A stretch of 57,989 nucleotides of DNA, taken from positions 1 to 57,989 of the forward strand of contig NZ_MRBK01000022.1 of assembly GCF_001969815.1 (NCBI RefSeq). Direction: 5' to 3'. A program made the translations under genes and the position numbers. Under the pieces are notes generated by a model. It had not been told where the DNA came from. It saw nothing but the letters and a program-made list of their open reading frames with translations, and made no database searches. This DNA is from Bacillus swezeyi (lineage in GTDB: Bacteria > Bacillota > Bacilli > Bacillales > Bacillaceae). Positions within the stretch are counted from its first letter, which is position 1. Every line of letters starts with the position of its first letter. Of the stretch, positions 8,850-30,039 are shown in pieces.

Positions 8850-9670
8850 AGCTCACTCACCAATCCTTCTTGTGTCAGATGATCGCCCTTCACACCCAGG
8901 CCGTTTTCTTTCAACAATTGGCTCAGCTGAAAAGAAAAAGGCAAATCGAGTCCGATATCAATGAGGTCCTTGTTGAGACGAAAGACTTCTTCAGGAAGAC
9001 CCTCGGCATATTTCTTTCCGCTATTCATGACAATGATCCGGTCAGCTTTTGCCGCTTCATTTAAATCATGCGTAATCGAAATGACGGTAACCATTCCTTG
9101 GTCTTTTAGCCGTCTGACCGTTTCGAGCACTTCTTCTCTTCCCATCGGGTCAAGCATTGAAGTCGCTTCATCAAGAATCATGATATCCGGCCGGGCGGCA
9201 AGCACTCCCGCAATCGCAACGCGCTGCTTTTGTCCTCCTGAGAGATGGTGCGGCTCTTGATCGAGAAATTCTTGCATGTTCACTTGTTGAACAGCCCAAT
9301 CAACCCTTTCCACCATGTCTTCTCTTGGAATTCCGTTGTTTTCTAAACCAAAAGCCACATCATCGCGAACGGTTGTCCCGACAAATTGATTATCGGGATT
9401 TTGAAAGACCATGCCGACTTTTTTTCTGATATCCCAGACCGTCTCTTCTTTCAGCTCGATGCCTCCGACTTCAATCGATCCTTCATCAGGCATAATCAGA
9501 CCGTTTAAAGCCCTGGCAAGCGTCGATTTCCCTGAACCATTATGACCGACAACCGCAAGCCATTCTCCCTTTGAAACATGGAAAGATACATGATCAAGCG
9601 CAGGTCTGTCTGCGTCTTTTTGGTAGCGGAAAGTAATATCCTCTACAGCAATTAATCGTTCTTGATTCAT
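8825..9670 (-). CDS. ecfA1: EcfA1, ATPase of the ECF vitamin transporter
   Basis: This 281-aa ABC ATPase has Walker [10 protein letters not shown] (42-50), LSGGQKQR (143-150), Walker [14 protein letters not shown] and SITHDL. It follows rplQ across a terminator-like element, and the order rplQ-ecfA1-ecfA2-ecfT-truA is standard in Bacillota. The start ATG at 9670 lies about 12 bases after GAGAGGAGG. No clear promoter was found between rplQ and this gene, so some readthrough from rplQ may drive it. Confidence 0.95.
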   Translation of the reverse strand: MNQERLIAVEDITFRYQKDADRPALDHVSFHVSKGEWLAVVGHNGSGKSTLARALNGLIMPDEGSIEVGGIELKEETVWDIRKKVGMVFQNPDNQFVGTTVRDDVAFGLENNGIPREDMVERVDWAVQQVNMQEFLDQEPHHLSGGQKQRVAIAGVLAARPDIMILDEATSMLDPMGREEVLETVRRLKDQGMVTVISITHDLNEAAKADRIIVMNSGKKYAEGLPEEVFRLNKDLIDIGLDLPFSFQLSQLLKENGLGVKGDHLTQEGLVSELWTLRSKM

Positions 9671-9746
9671 TTGCCCATCCGGCCTCCTCTCCTCTAAAGC
9701 TCAACTGATCTGACTGTTCTTTTATAATGGAAATTTTTCCAGTATC

Positions 9747-9791
9747 TAAAAAAAGGGCATAGATCCAGTTAAAAACTGTCCCGCCCTTCTT
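9747..9791 (-). terminator. terminator-like hairpin after rplQ
   Basis: On the minus strand AAGAAGGGC and GCCCTTTTTTT flank an inner AGTTTTTAACT hairpin, giving a branched stem followed by T7. It lies just after rplQ and would limit readthrough into the ecf genes. Confidence 0.65.
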
Positions 9792-9811
9792 TAGACACAC
9801 AAAATATGTGA

Positions 9812-10189
<378 letters not shown>

Positions 10190-10250
10190 TTATTGAAATA
10201 CTCTATCTGAAATAAAAAACACACGAAACCCTAGTTCACATGGAAACTAG

Positions 10251-11195
10251 TCAATCGTCTTTGCGAAGGCCAAGTCCAAGTTCTTCAAGTTTCGCTTTTA
10301 CTTCTTCAAGTGATTTGCGACCCAGGTTGCGAACTTTCATCATATCTTCTTCTGTCTTGTTCGCAAGCTCTTGAACCGTATTGATGCCCGCACGTTTCAA
10401 GCAGTTGTAAGAACGGACAGAAAGATCAAGTTCTTCGATGGTCATTTCCAGAACTTTTTCTTTTTGGTCCTCTTCTTTTTCAACCATGATTTCAGCATGC
10501 TGAGCTTCGTCAGTCAAACCGACAAAAATATTAAGGTGTTCAGTCAAAATCTTTGAACCAAGCGCAATTGCTTCTTTTGGTCCATTGCTTCCATCTGTCC
10601 ATACGTCAAGCGTAAGTTTGTCATAGTTTGTAATCTGACCCACACGAGTATTCTCAACTTGATAAGATACACGAGAAACAGGTGTAAAGATGGAATCAAT
10701 CGGGATGACGCCAATCGGCTGATCGTCTCTTTTATTCGCATCAGCTGGTGTATACCCGCGACCTCTTTGAGCGGTAAGGCGAACTCGAAAACTCGCATTT
10801 TGGCCAAGAGTCGCAATGTGAAGATCAGGATTCAAAATCTCAACATCACTGTCGTGGGTAATATCAGCAGCTGTTACAACTCCTTCACCCTGTACATCAA
10901 TCTCAAGCGTCTTCTCTTCTTCAGAGTAGATTTTCAGTGCAAGTTTTTTAATGTTTAAGATAATCGTTGTAACATCTTCAACAACGCCTTCGATCGTCGA
11001 GAATTCATGCAGTACACCATCTATCTGGATCGATGTTACAGCGGCACCAGGGAGTGAGGATAAAAGGATACGACGTAAGGAGTTACCCAAAGTTGTACCA
11101 TATCCACGCTCAAGTGGCTCTACGACAAATTTACCATACTTGGCATCGTCGCTGATTTCAACCGTTTCGATTTTTGGTTTTTCAATCTCGATCAT
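10251..11195 (-). CDS. rpoA: RNA polymerase alpha subunit
   Basis: This 314-aa protein has the N-terminal assembly domain, including [20 protein letters not shown], and the C-terminal domain with helix-hairpin-helix [19 protein letters not shown] that contacts UP elements and activators. The length equals that of B. subtilis RpoA. A 174-bp gap separates it from rpsK and contains a plausible promoter (11325-11353), so it may be transcribed both from that site and by readthrough from the spc operon. Confidence 0.98.
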   Translation of the reverse strand: MIEIEKPKIETVEISDDAKYGKFVVEPLERGYGTTLGNSLRRILLSSLPGAAVTSIQIDGVLHEFSTIEGVVEDVTTIILNIKKLALKIYSEEEKTLEIDVQGEGVVTAADITHDSDVEILNPDLHIATLGQNASFRVRLTAQRGRGYTPADANKRDDQPIGVIPIDSIFTPVSRVSYQVENTRVGQITNYDKLTLDVWTDGSNGPKEAIALGSKILTEHLNIFVGLTDEAQHAEIMVEKEEDQKEKVLEMTIEELDLSVRSYNCLKRAGINTVQELANKTEEDMMKVRNLGRKSLEEVKAKLEELGLGLRKDD

Positions 11196-11324
11196 TTCAT
11201 AAAACCCTCCTTCAAAACGTCGAAACCCCGGAAAGAATGTCTCTCATTCTATCCGAAATTCCCCATTGTTTAGTCCCGTATGTGCTCAGGCAACGAGTGT
11301 GCATTCGTTTTATAAATTAACTGT

Positions 11325-11353
11325 ATCATAACCCATTATTGACAGGGACACAA
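11325..11353 (-). promoter_or_regulatory. possible internal sigma-A promoter for rpoA-rplQ
   Basis: TTGTGT (11348-11353) and TATGAT (11325-11330) have a 17-bp spacer in the rpsK-rpoA gap, about 130 bp before rpoA. The leader has a GAATG/CATTC hairpin. The -35 is imperfect. Confidence 0.5.
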
Positions 11354-11369
11354 AATCTATACAAACAAA

Positions 11370-11768
<399 letters not shown>

Positions 11769-11785
11769 TTAGTTACCTCCCTTAC

Positions 11786-12318
<533 letters not shown>

Positions 12319-12537
12319 TTATTTGTAACGGTACGTAATTCTACCACGAGTTAAGTCATATGGAGATAATTCTACCGTAACTTTGTCTCCAGGTAAAATG
12401 CGAATGAAGTGCATGCGGATTTTACCAGATACATGAGCCAAAACCGTGTGGCCATTTTCAAGTTCAACTTTGAACATTGCGTTGGGCAGCGTTTCGACTA
12501 TAGTACCTTCCACTTCAATTACATCGTCTTTCGCCAT
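12319..12537 (-). CDS. infA: translation initiation factor IF-1
   Basis: This 72-aa OB-fold protein ([20 protein letters not shown]...) is full length. IF-1 binds the A site of the small subunit during initiation. The start overlaps the end of ybzG by 23 bp, so the two are probably translationally coupled; GGGAG lies about 10 bases before the ATG. Confidence 0.98.
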   Translation of the reverse strand: MAKDDVIEVEGTIVETLPNAMFKVELENGHTVLAHVSGKIRMHFIRILPGDKVTVELSPYDLTRGRITYRYK

Positions 12538-12844
12538 TCAAGTGTTCTCCCTTCTTCAAATCAGTAACTTGCTTTCTGACAAATTTCAAAAGAGAAAATC
12601 TCAATTTTCCGTTTGTCACACGCCCAGTTTCATTTATACTGTTCTGAACTTCCGGAGATACGCAATCATAAAAGGTTAAATGATTGATATTCTTTTTCTT
12701 AGGAGAATGAAATTTACGCTTTTCTCCGTCTGCTACCAGCACATATTGATGATCGAATATATCAATGACAACTGCGTATTGATCCAATTCGCTTCCTCGC
12801 GTAACACGTACGAACTGTCCAATTTCAGGCGTTTTCCGATTCAT
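12515..12844 (-). CDS. ybzG: small KOW-domain RNA-binding protein (YbzG-like)
   Basis: This 109-aa protein has an N-terminal KOW/L14e-like segment ([20 protein letters not shown], about residues 8-28) and a basic C-terminal half. It sits between map and infA, where B. subtilis has ybzG. AGGTGG precedes the ATG. The KOW fold suggests RNA or ribosome contact, but no partner is known. The last 23 bp overlap infA, and the extra C-terminal length may be lineage-specific. Confidence 0.7.
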   Translation of the reverse strand: MNRKTPEIGQFVRVTRGSELDQYAVVIDIFDHQYVLVADGEKRKFHSPKKKNINHLTFYDCVSPEVQNSINETGRVTNGKLRFSLLKFVRKQVTDLKKGEHLNGERRCN

Positions 12845-12854
12845 CTCATTCCAC

Positions 12855-14275
<1,421 letters not shown>

Positions 14276-14305
14276 TTAAGAGGGAATGGGCGCACCCCAT
14301 TTCCT

Positions 14306-15601
14306 CTAGTGCTTCATAAATCCACGATAATTTCGTTTCACCAGCTGGCTTTCAAGCTGCTTCATTGTTTCAAGTGCGACACCGATAACAATCAGCAAAC
14401 TTGTTCCGCCAATTTGTGCGGAAGAAGGCAGCCCAGCAATATTAACAAACAAGACAGGAAGTATGGCAATCACGGCCAAGAATATGGAGCCTACAAATGT
14501 AAGTCGATACAAAATGCTCGTAATTCTATCTTGAGTCATTTTTCCTGGACGAACTCCCGGAATATAGCCGCCTTGTTTTTTAAGATTATCGGCCATTTGT
14601 TCAGGGTTTACCTGGACAAATGCATAGAAATAGGTAAAGGCAATAATCAATGCTGCATAGATTGCCATTCCAACGGGATGGGTGTAATCAAATGTCTTTT
14701 GAATCCAATTTGTAACGTCATTGGAACCAAAGAACGAAGCCACAGTCCGCGGTGTAATGATAAACGAAACAGCAAAGATGACTGGAATAACACCCGCCGG
14801 GTTAACCTTCAGCGGCAAGTGTGTTGACTGACCGCCAGGAACAGGTGAACGGCCTGAACCTTTCGCATATTGAATTGAGATTTTTCTTACTGCCTCTTGA
14901 ATGAAAATAACACCCACGACAATCGCCAAAATCGCAAACAATATGATGACAACCTTTAAGATTTGCATGAATAACTGATCTCCAGCATCTACAAACTGCT
15001 GAGCGTAGATCTGATTAATCGTCTGCGGAATACCGGCAACGATACCAGCAAAGATGATAATCGAGATTCCGTTGCCAACTCCATGGGACGTAATTTGTTC
15101 ACCAAGCCACATTAAAAAAGCAGTTCCAGCGGTCAGTACAATCGCAATGATCAAATAAGTACCGGCTCCCGGGTCATTGATTAACGCGCCACCGGCCATG
15201 TTATTAAACCCGTAAGACATACCTAAAGCTTGGATAAATCCAAGAATAATTGTGAAGTACCTTGTGAACTGAGCTATTTTTCGGCGACCAACTTCCCCCT
15301 GCTTCGACCACTCAGTAAACTTCGGCACAACATCCATCTGCAGAAGCTGGATGATGATTGAAGCTGTGATGTAAGGCATGATCCCCATCGCAAGAATGGA
15401 GAAGTTGAATAATGCACCGCCGCCAAATGTGTTTAGGATTCCAAATACACTCATTTGATCCTGTGCCTTCAAAGCCTCTGTGTTTACGTGCGGCACAGGA
15501 ATGAATGAACCGAGACGAAAGACGATAAGCATTAAAAGAGTGAAGATAATCTTATTCCGAATATCCTTCACACGCATAAAATTGGAGATTGTCTTAAACA
15601 A
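14306..15601 (-). CDS. secY: SecY, protein-conducting channel subunit
   Basis: This 431-aa membrane protein has ten predicted membrane segments. The plug region follows the first segment (FGGGALFNFSILAMGIMPYI), and the cytoplasmic loop before segment 7 contains YAKGSGRSPVPGGQSTHLPL. SecY with SecE (encoded at 41.6 kb here) forms the Sec translocon. The start lies 1 bp after the rplO stop, implying coupling. Confidence 0.98.
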   Translation of the reverse strand: MFKTISNFMRVKDIRNKIIFTLLMLIVFRLGSFIPVPHVNTEALKAQDQMSVFGILNTFGGGALFNFSILAMGIMPYITASIIIQLLQMDVVPKFTEWSKQGEVGRRKIAQFTRYFTIILGFIQALGMSYGFNNMAGGALINDPGAGTYLIIAIVLTAGTAFLMWLGEQITSHGVGNGISIIIFAGIVAGIPQTINQIYAQQFVDAGDQLFMQILKVVIILFAILAIVVGVIFIQEAVRKISIQYAKGSGRSPVPGGQSTHLPLKVNPAGVIPVIFAVSFIITPRTVASFFGSNDVTNWIQKTFDYTHPVGMAIYAALIIAFTYFYAFVQVNPEQMADNLKKQGGYIPGVRPGKMTQDRITSILYRLTFVGSIFLAVIAILPVLFVNIAGLPSSAQIGGTSLLIVIGVALETMKQLESQLVKRNYRGFMKH

Positions 15602-15602
15602 G

Positions 15603-16055
<453 letters not shown>

Positions 16056-16073
16056 TTAGCTTATCGTTTATTT

Positions 16074-16788
<715 letters not shown>

Positions 16789-16791
16789 TTA

Positions 16792-17175
<384 letters not shown>

Positions 17176-17185
17176 TTAAGCGGTT

Positions 17186-17737
<552 letters not shown>

Positions 17738-17751
17738 TCATGTTAAACTTC

Positions 17752-18153
<402 letters not shown>

Positions 18154-18181
18154 TTAATAACCTCCTTCCCATAAATGGGGA

Positions 18182-18382
<201 letters not shown>

Positions 18383-18389
18383 TCATTGA

Positions 18390-19678
<1,289 letters not shown>

Positions 19679-19713
19679 TTACCTCCCTTCGGAAAAAGGA
19701 TTTCCGAACTTTA

Positions 19714-19980
<267 letters not shown>

Positions 19981-20001
19981 TTAGAGAACCTCCCTCCGGA
20001 A

Positions 20002-21632
<1,631 letters not shown>

Positions 21633-21649
21633 TTAAAAGCCTCCTCTCA

Positions 21650-22840
<1,191 letters not shown>

Positions 22841-22850
22841 TTACAAGTAA

Positions 22851-23779
<929 letters not shown>

Positions 23780-23788
23780 CTAAGAGAA

Positions 23789-24421
<633 letters not shown>

Positions 24422-24456
24422 TCACACCTCCTATAAAGATCATTCTATATTTTAGA

Positions 24457-24893
<437 letters not shown>

Positions 24894-24898
24894 GCACT

Positions 24899-24927
24899 AT
24901 TATACAAAATTTATAGGCATAATGCAA
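24899..24927 (-). promoter_or_regulatory. S10 operon promoter, proximal
   Basis: TTGCAT (24922-24927) and TATAAT (24899-24904) have a 17-bp spacer. It is the nearer of two promoters before rpsJ. Confidence 0.75.
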
Positions 24928-24966
24928 GGCAATATTGAATATTACCCGGTTTTGCACACTTTTCTT

Positions 24967-24995
24967 ATTATACAGATTCAGACATTGTTAATCAA
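24967..24995 (-). promoter_or_regulatory. S10 operon promoter, distal
   Basis: TTGATT (24990-24995) and TATAAT (24967-24972) have a 17-bp spacer, 68 bp upstream of the proximal promoter. Confidence 0.75.
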
Positions 24996-25070
24996 GGATT
25001 TACAGCCGGAAAATAAATCCCTGTATCAAACCCTCTTAGAAAAGAAGAACACCAGAATCAGACCGCACAT

Positions 25071-25105
25071 AAAAAACGAGACCCGGCTGGATCTCGTTTT
25101 TTTAT
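25071..25105 (-). terminator. Rho-independent terminator of tufA (str operon)
   Basis: AACGAGAtCC / GGgTCTCGTT form the stem with T-runs on both sides (25071-25076 and 25097-25103), so it can work in either direction. It starts 10 bases after the tufA stop and separates the str operon from the S10 promoters. Confidence 0.9.
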
Positions 25106-25115
25106 TTTATAAGTA

Positions 25116-26306
25116 TTATTCAGTGATAGAAGAAACAACGCCAGAACCAACTGTACGTCCGCCTTCACGGATAGAGAAGCGAGTTCCGTCTTCGATCGCG
25201 ATTGTTGAAATCAATTCAACAGTCATTTCGATGTTGTCTCCAGGCATAACCATTTCTACGCCTTCAGGAAGCTGAATGATACCAGTTACGTCAGTTGTAC
25301 GGAAGTAGAACTGAGGACGGTAGTTAGAGAAGAATGGAGTGTGACGTCCGCCTTCTTCTTTAGAAAGAACGTAAACTTCAGCTTTGAATTTTTGGTGTGG
25401 AGTGATTGTACCTGGTTTAGCAAGTACTTGACCACGTTGGATATCTTCACGAGATACACCGCGAAGAAGTGCACCGATGTTGTCACCAGCTTCAGCATAA
25501 TCAAGAAGCTTACGGAACATTTCAACACCTGTAACAGTTGTTTTCTTGTTTTCTTCTTGAAGACCGATGATTTCAACTTCGTCACCGACTTTAACTTGTC
25601 CGCGCTCTACACGTCCAGTAGCAACTGTTCCACGACCAGTGATTGAGAATACGTCCTCAACTGGCATCATGAATGGCTTTTCAGTGTCACGTTCTGGAGT
25701 TGGGATGTATTCGTCAACCGCGTCCATCAGTTCGAAGATTTTAGCTTCGTAATCAGCATCACCTTCAAGAGCTTTAAGAGCAGAACCTTTGATTACTGGT
25801 ACATCATCACCAGGGAATTCGTACTCAGAAAGAAGATCGCGAACTTCCATTTCAACTAGTTCAAGAAGCTCTTCGTCGTCTACCATGTCGCATTTGTTCA
25901 AGAATACTACGATGTAAGGCACACCTACGTTACGAGAAAGAAGGATGTGCTCACGAGTTTGCGGCATTGGGCCGTCAGCAGCAGAAACAACAAGGATAGC
26001 TCCGTCCATTTGCGCAGCACCAGTGATCATGTTTTTAACATAGTCAGCGTGTCCTGGGCAGTCAACGTGTGCATAGTGACGAGTATCAGTTTCGTACTCA
26101 ACGTGCGCAGTAGAGATTGTGATTCCACGCTCACGTTCTTCTGGAGCACCGTCGATTTGGTCGTATGCCATAGCAGTACCTTTACCAGATTTCTTATGAA
26201 GTACTGTAGTGATAGCAGCTGTTAATGTAGTTTTACCATGGTCAACGTGTCCAATTGTACCAATGTTGGCATGTGATTTGGAACGGTCGAATTTTTCTTT
26301 AGCCAT
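25116..26306 (-). CDS. tufA: elongation factor Tu
   Basis: This 396-aa GTPase has G1 GHVDHGKT (19-26), G3 DCPGH and G4 NKCD, then domains 2 and 3. EF-Tu delivers aminoacyl-tRNA to the ribosome. The sequence is intact, with the normal pattern around the kirromycin site. It is the last gene of the str operon. A 120-bp gap to fusA carries a hairpin and a possible promoter of its own, which would allow extra expression. Confidence 0.99.
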   Translation of the reverse strand: MAKEKFDRSKSHANIGTIGHVDHGKTTLTAAITTVLHKKSGKGTAMAYDQIDGAPEERERGITISTAHVEYETDTRHYAHVDCPGHADYVKNMITGAAQMDGAILVVSAADGPMPQTREHILLSRNVGVPYIVVFLNKCDMVDDEELLELVEMEVRDLLSEYEFPGDDVPVIKGSALKALEGDADYEAKIFELMDAVDEYIPTPERDTEKPFMMPVEDVFSITGRGTVATGRVERGQVKVGDEVEIIGLQEENKKTTVTGVEMFRKLLDYAEAGDNIGALLRGVSREDIQRGQVLAKPGTITPHQKFKAEVYVLSKEEGGRHTPFFSNYRPQFYFRTTDVTGIIQLPEGVEMVMPGDNIEMTVELISTIAIEDGTRFSIREGGRTVGSGVVSSITE

Positions 26307-26355
26307 TCTGAAAATCCTCCTTAAAAAGGTTTATTTTTGATTATATAGAGTGATA

Positions 26356-26381
26356 GAAAGTGAAAGCTTTGTTTCACTTTC
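26356..26381 (-). promoter_or_regulatory. perfect stem-loop in the fusA-tufA gap
   Basis: A 10-bp stem GAAAGTGAAA/TTTCACTTTC with a 6-base loop lies 50 bp before tufA. It is not followed by a T-run on the minus strand, so it is a poor terminator. It may protect or mark the 5' end of a tufA transcript. Confidence 0.5.
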
Positions 26382-26397
26382 TCATCTTACAATAGTA

Positions 26398-26426
26398 GTT
26401 ATACTTTAATGAAGAGGCAAAATCAA
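26398..26426 (-). promoter_or_regulatory. possible sigma-A promoter of tufA
   Basis: TTGATT (26421-26426) and TATAAC (26398-26403) have a 17-bp spacer, directly after the fusA stop codon. The start site would be just upstream of the stem-loop at 26356-26381. Confidence 0.5.
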
Positions 26427-28505
26427 TTATTCGCCTTTATTTTTTTTGATGATCTCTTCAGAGATGCTCTTCGGTACTTCTTCGTAGTGATCCATGAACA
26501 TAGTGAACGTACCGCGACCTTGCGTATTAGAACGAAGTGCAGTAGCGTAACCGAACATTTCAGCAAGAGGAACCATCGCGCGAACAACTTGTGCGTTACC
26601 GCGAGCTTCCATACCTTCTACGCGTCCGCGACGAGAAGTAACATCACCCATGATATCTCCCATGTATTCTTCAGGAATAACAACTTCAACTTTCATAATT
26701 GGTTCAAGAAGAACAGGGTTACATTTGCTGACTGCATTTTTCAATGCCATTGAAGCAGCGACTTTAAACGCCATTTCGTTTGAGTCAACGTCATGGTAAG
26801 ATCCATCAAAAAGTTTTGCCTTGATGTCAATTAGAGGGAATCCTGCTAAGACACCATTTTCAAGAGAGTCTTCAAGACCTGCTTGTACGGCTGGGATGTA
26901 TTCACGAGGAACAACACCACCGACAATTGCGTTTTCGAATTCAAATCCAGCGCCTTCTTCATTAGGTTGGAATTCAATCCAAACGTGTCCGAACTGACCG
27001 CGTCCACCAGATTGACGTACGAATTTACCTTCAACTTTTGCACCTGTACGGAATGTTTCACGGTACGCAACTTGAGGAGCACCTACGTTAGCTTCTACTT
27101 TGAATTCACGCTTCATACGGTCAACAATGATATCAAGGTGAAGTTCACCCATACCAGAGATGATCGTCTGACCAGTTTCCGGATTTGTTTGAGTACGGAA
27201 TGTAGGATCTTCTTCAGCAAGTTTAGCTAAAGCGATACCCATTTTATCTTGGTCAGCTTTTGATTTAGGCTCAATCGCTACATCGATAACCGGCTCTGGG
27301 AATTCCATTGATTCAAGGATTACAAGATCCTTTTCATCACATAGAGTATCTCCAGTAGATGTATCTTTTAGGCCTACAGCAGCTGCGATATCTCCTGCGT
27401 AAACAGTAGCGATCTCTTCACGGCTGTTGGCATGCATTTGCAAGATACGTCCGACACGCTCACGTTTGCCTTTCGTTGAGTTTTTCACGTATGAACCGGA
27501 ATCAAGAGTTCCAGAGTACACACGGAAGAACGTCAGCTTACCAACATAAGGGTCAGTCATTACTTTAAATGCAAGTGCAGAGAATGGCTCTTCATCAGAA
27601 GAATGACGAACGATCTCTTCATCAGTTTCCGGGCGTACACCTTTGATTGCAGCAACATCAGTTGGTGCAGGAAGGTAGTCAAGAACTGCATCAAGTACAA
27701 GCTGAACACCTTTGTTTTTGAAAGCAGAACCGACTAGTACTGGATAGAATTCAACATTCAAAGTACCTTTACGGATTGCAGCTTTCAACTCGTCGATTGT
27801 GATTTCTTCACCTTCGAGGTACTTTTCCATAAGCTCTTCATCAAGCTCTGCGACAGCTTCAATTAAGCTGTTACGAAGCTCTTCGGCTTGTTCTTTGTAC
27901 TCTTCAGGGATTTCTTTCGCATCAGAACGAGTTCCAAGATCATCTTCGTAGAAATACGCAACGTTTTCTACAAGGTCGATGATACCTTCGAAGTTGTCTT
28001 CAGCACCGATTGGCAATTGGATTGCATGGGCGTTAGCTTGAAGACGGTCTCTTAAAGTACCTACAGAGTAAAGGAAGTCTGCGCCGATTTTGTCCATTTT
28101 GTTGACAAATACGACACGCGGAACTCCGTAAGTTGTTGCTTGGCGCCATACTGTTTCTGTTTGAGGCTCAACGCCTGATTGTGCGTCAAGGACGGCAACG
28201 GCACCATCAAGTACGCGCAGGGAACGTTCAACCTCAACTGTGAAGTCTACGTGTCCTGGTGTATCGATGATGTTAACGCGGTATCCTTTCCATTGTGCAG
28301 TTGTTGCAGCAGATGTGATTGTGATACCACGTTCTTGTTCCTGTTCCATCCAGTCCATTTGGGAAGCTCCTTCATGAGTTTCACCAATTTTGTGGATACG
28401 GCCTGTGTAGAACAAGATACGTTCAGTTGTCGTCGTTTTACCGGCATCGATGTGAGCCATGATTCCGATATTACGAGTTTTTTCTAAGGAGAACTCTCTT
28501 GCCAT
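26427..28505 (-). CDS. fusA: elongation factor G
   Basis: This 692-aa translocase GTPase has G1 AHIDAGKT (17-24), G3 DTPGH and G4 NKMD, followed by domains II-V. It drives translocation with GTP. Length and sequence are normal. It lies 49 bp after rpsG in the str operon. Confidence 0.99.
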   Translation of the reverse strand: MAREFSLEKTRNIGIMAHIDAGKTTTTERILFYTGRIHKIGETHEGASQMDWMEQEQERGITITSAATTAQWKGYRVNIIDTPGHVDFTVEVERSLRVLDGAVAVLDAQSGVEPQTETVWRQATTYGVPRVVFVNKMDKIGADFLYSVGTLRDRLQANAHAIQLPIGAEDNFEGIIDLVENVAYFYEDDLGTRSDAKEIPEEYKEQAEELRNSLIEAVAELDEELMEKYLEGEEITIDELKAAIRKGTLNVEFYPVLVGSAFKNKGVQLVLDAVLDYLPAPTDVAAIKGVRPETDEEIVRHSSDEEPFSALAFKVMTDPYVGKLTFFRVYSGTLDSGSYVKNSTKGKRERVGRILQMHANSREEIATVYAGDIAAAVGLKDTSTGDTLCDEKDLVILESMEFPEPVIDVAIEPKSKADQDKMGIALAKLAEEDPTFRTQTNPETGQTIISGMGELHLDIIVDRMKREFKVEANVGAPQVAYRETFRTGAKVEGKFVRQSGGRGQFGHVWIEFQPNEEGAGFEFENAIVGGVVPREYIPAVQAGLEDSLENGVLAGFPLIDIKAKLFDGSYHDVDSNEMAFKVAASMALKNAVSKCNPVLLEPIMKVEVVIPEEYMGDIMGDVTSRRGRVEGMEARGNAQVVRAMVPLAEMFGYATALRSNTQGRGTFTMFMDHYEEVPKSISEEIIKKNKGE

Positions 28506-28554
28506 TGGGTCTTTTCTCCTTCCTTCTTAGGGAATAATATTTTGTCGTACAAGA

Positions 28555-29055
<501 letters not shown>

Positions 29056-29149
29056 TTAAACAAGCAGAGGGATTTCGCAGCTCATGCCTTTATCAGCATT
29101 GCCAGAACTCCTTGCTTTTAAAAACCCTTTTATTTGTATTTAAACTGAC

Positions 29150-29581
<432 letters not shown>

Positions 29582-29669
29582 TCATCATGTTTTATAACCC
29601 ACATACCCAGGTGGTTCATTTAAAAGCAAAAAACAATGCCTTTGCATGGAAGCAAAAACAACGAGTACG

Positions 29670-29918
29670 TTATTGAATAATGGCAACAGCTGCCGCACCG
29701 ACCTCAATTCCGCAAGCTTTGCCGAGCTTTTTCATTGACTCTGCCAATGTGACGGGAACGCCTTGTTCATTCGCCAGGTTAATGACACCAGCCGTCAGAC
29801 AAGGATCTGCGTCTTTTGCTACGACAACTTCCTTTACAGAGTTGCGTTTGAGTGCTTTAACTGTCTGCTTCGTACCGATAATAATGGATTGAGCCTGTGA
29901 TACTTTATCATAAGACAT
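29670..29918 (-). CDS. rplGB: L7Ae-family ribosomal/K-turn RNA-binding protein
   Basis: This 82-aa protein ([20 protein letters not shown]...) has the L7Ae fold motif [11 protein letters not shown] and ends [18 protein letters not shown]. Known as YbxF/RplGB in B. subtilis, it binds kink-turn RNA. Two ATG codons are adjacent; the one at 29918 has the better spacing (7 bases after GGAGG), the other (29921) only 4. It is the first gene of the str operon behind a strong promoter. Confidence 0.92.
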   Translation of the reverse strand: MSYDKVSQAQSIIIGTKQTVKALKRNSVKEVVVAKDADPCLTAGVINLANEQGVPVTLAESMKKLGKACGIEVGAAAVAIIQ

Positions 29919-29962
29919 CATACATCCTCCAAAGTAACAGGTTTAAATTGAGCACCTTGGTT

Positions 29963-29991
29963 ATATTATCATCCTGAAAGAAGGATGTCAA
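29963..29991 (-). promoter_or_regulatory. sigma-A promoter of the str operon
   Basis: TTGACA (29986-29991) and TAATAT (29963-29968) have a 17-bp spacer, about 45 bp before rplGB. The -35 overlaps the distal arm of the rpoC terminator hairpin. Confidence 0.8.
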
Positions 29992-30025
29992 CACAGTATG
30001 ACAATTTTTAGTGACATCCTTCTTT
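29977..30025 (-). terminator. long inverted repeat ending the rpoB-rpoC transcript
   Basis: A perfect 14-bp repeat, AAAGAAGGATGTCA (30012-30025 on the minus strand) and TGACATCCTTCTTT (29977-29990), surrounds a 21-base loop directly after the rpoC stop. The T-run is short (TTCTTT), so termination may be partial. Confidence 0.65.
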
Positions 30026-30039
30026 AGGACATTTTAAAT

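Noticed and set aside
14309..14827. 172-codon open frame on the plus strand
   Set aside because: It is antisense to secY; no domain, no start signals.
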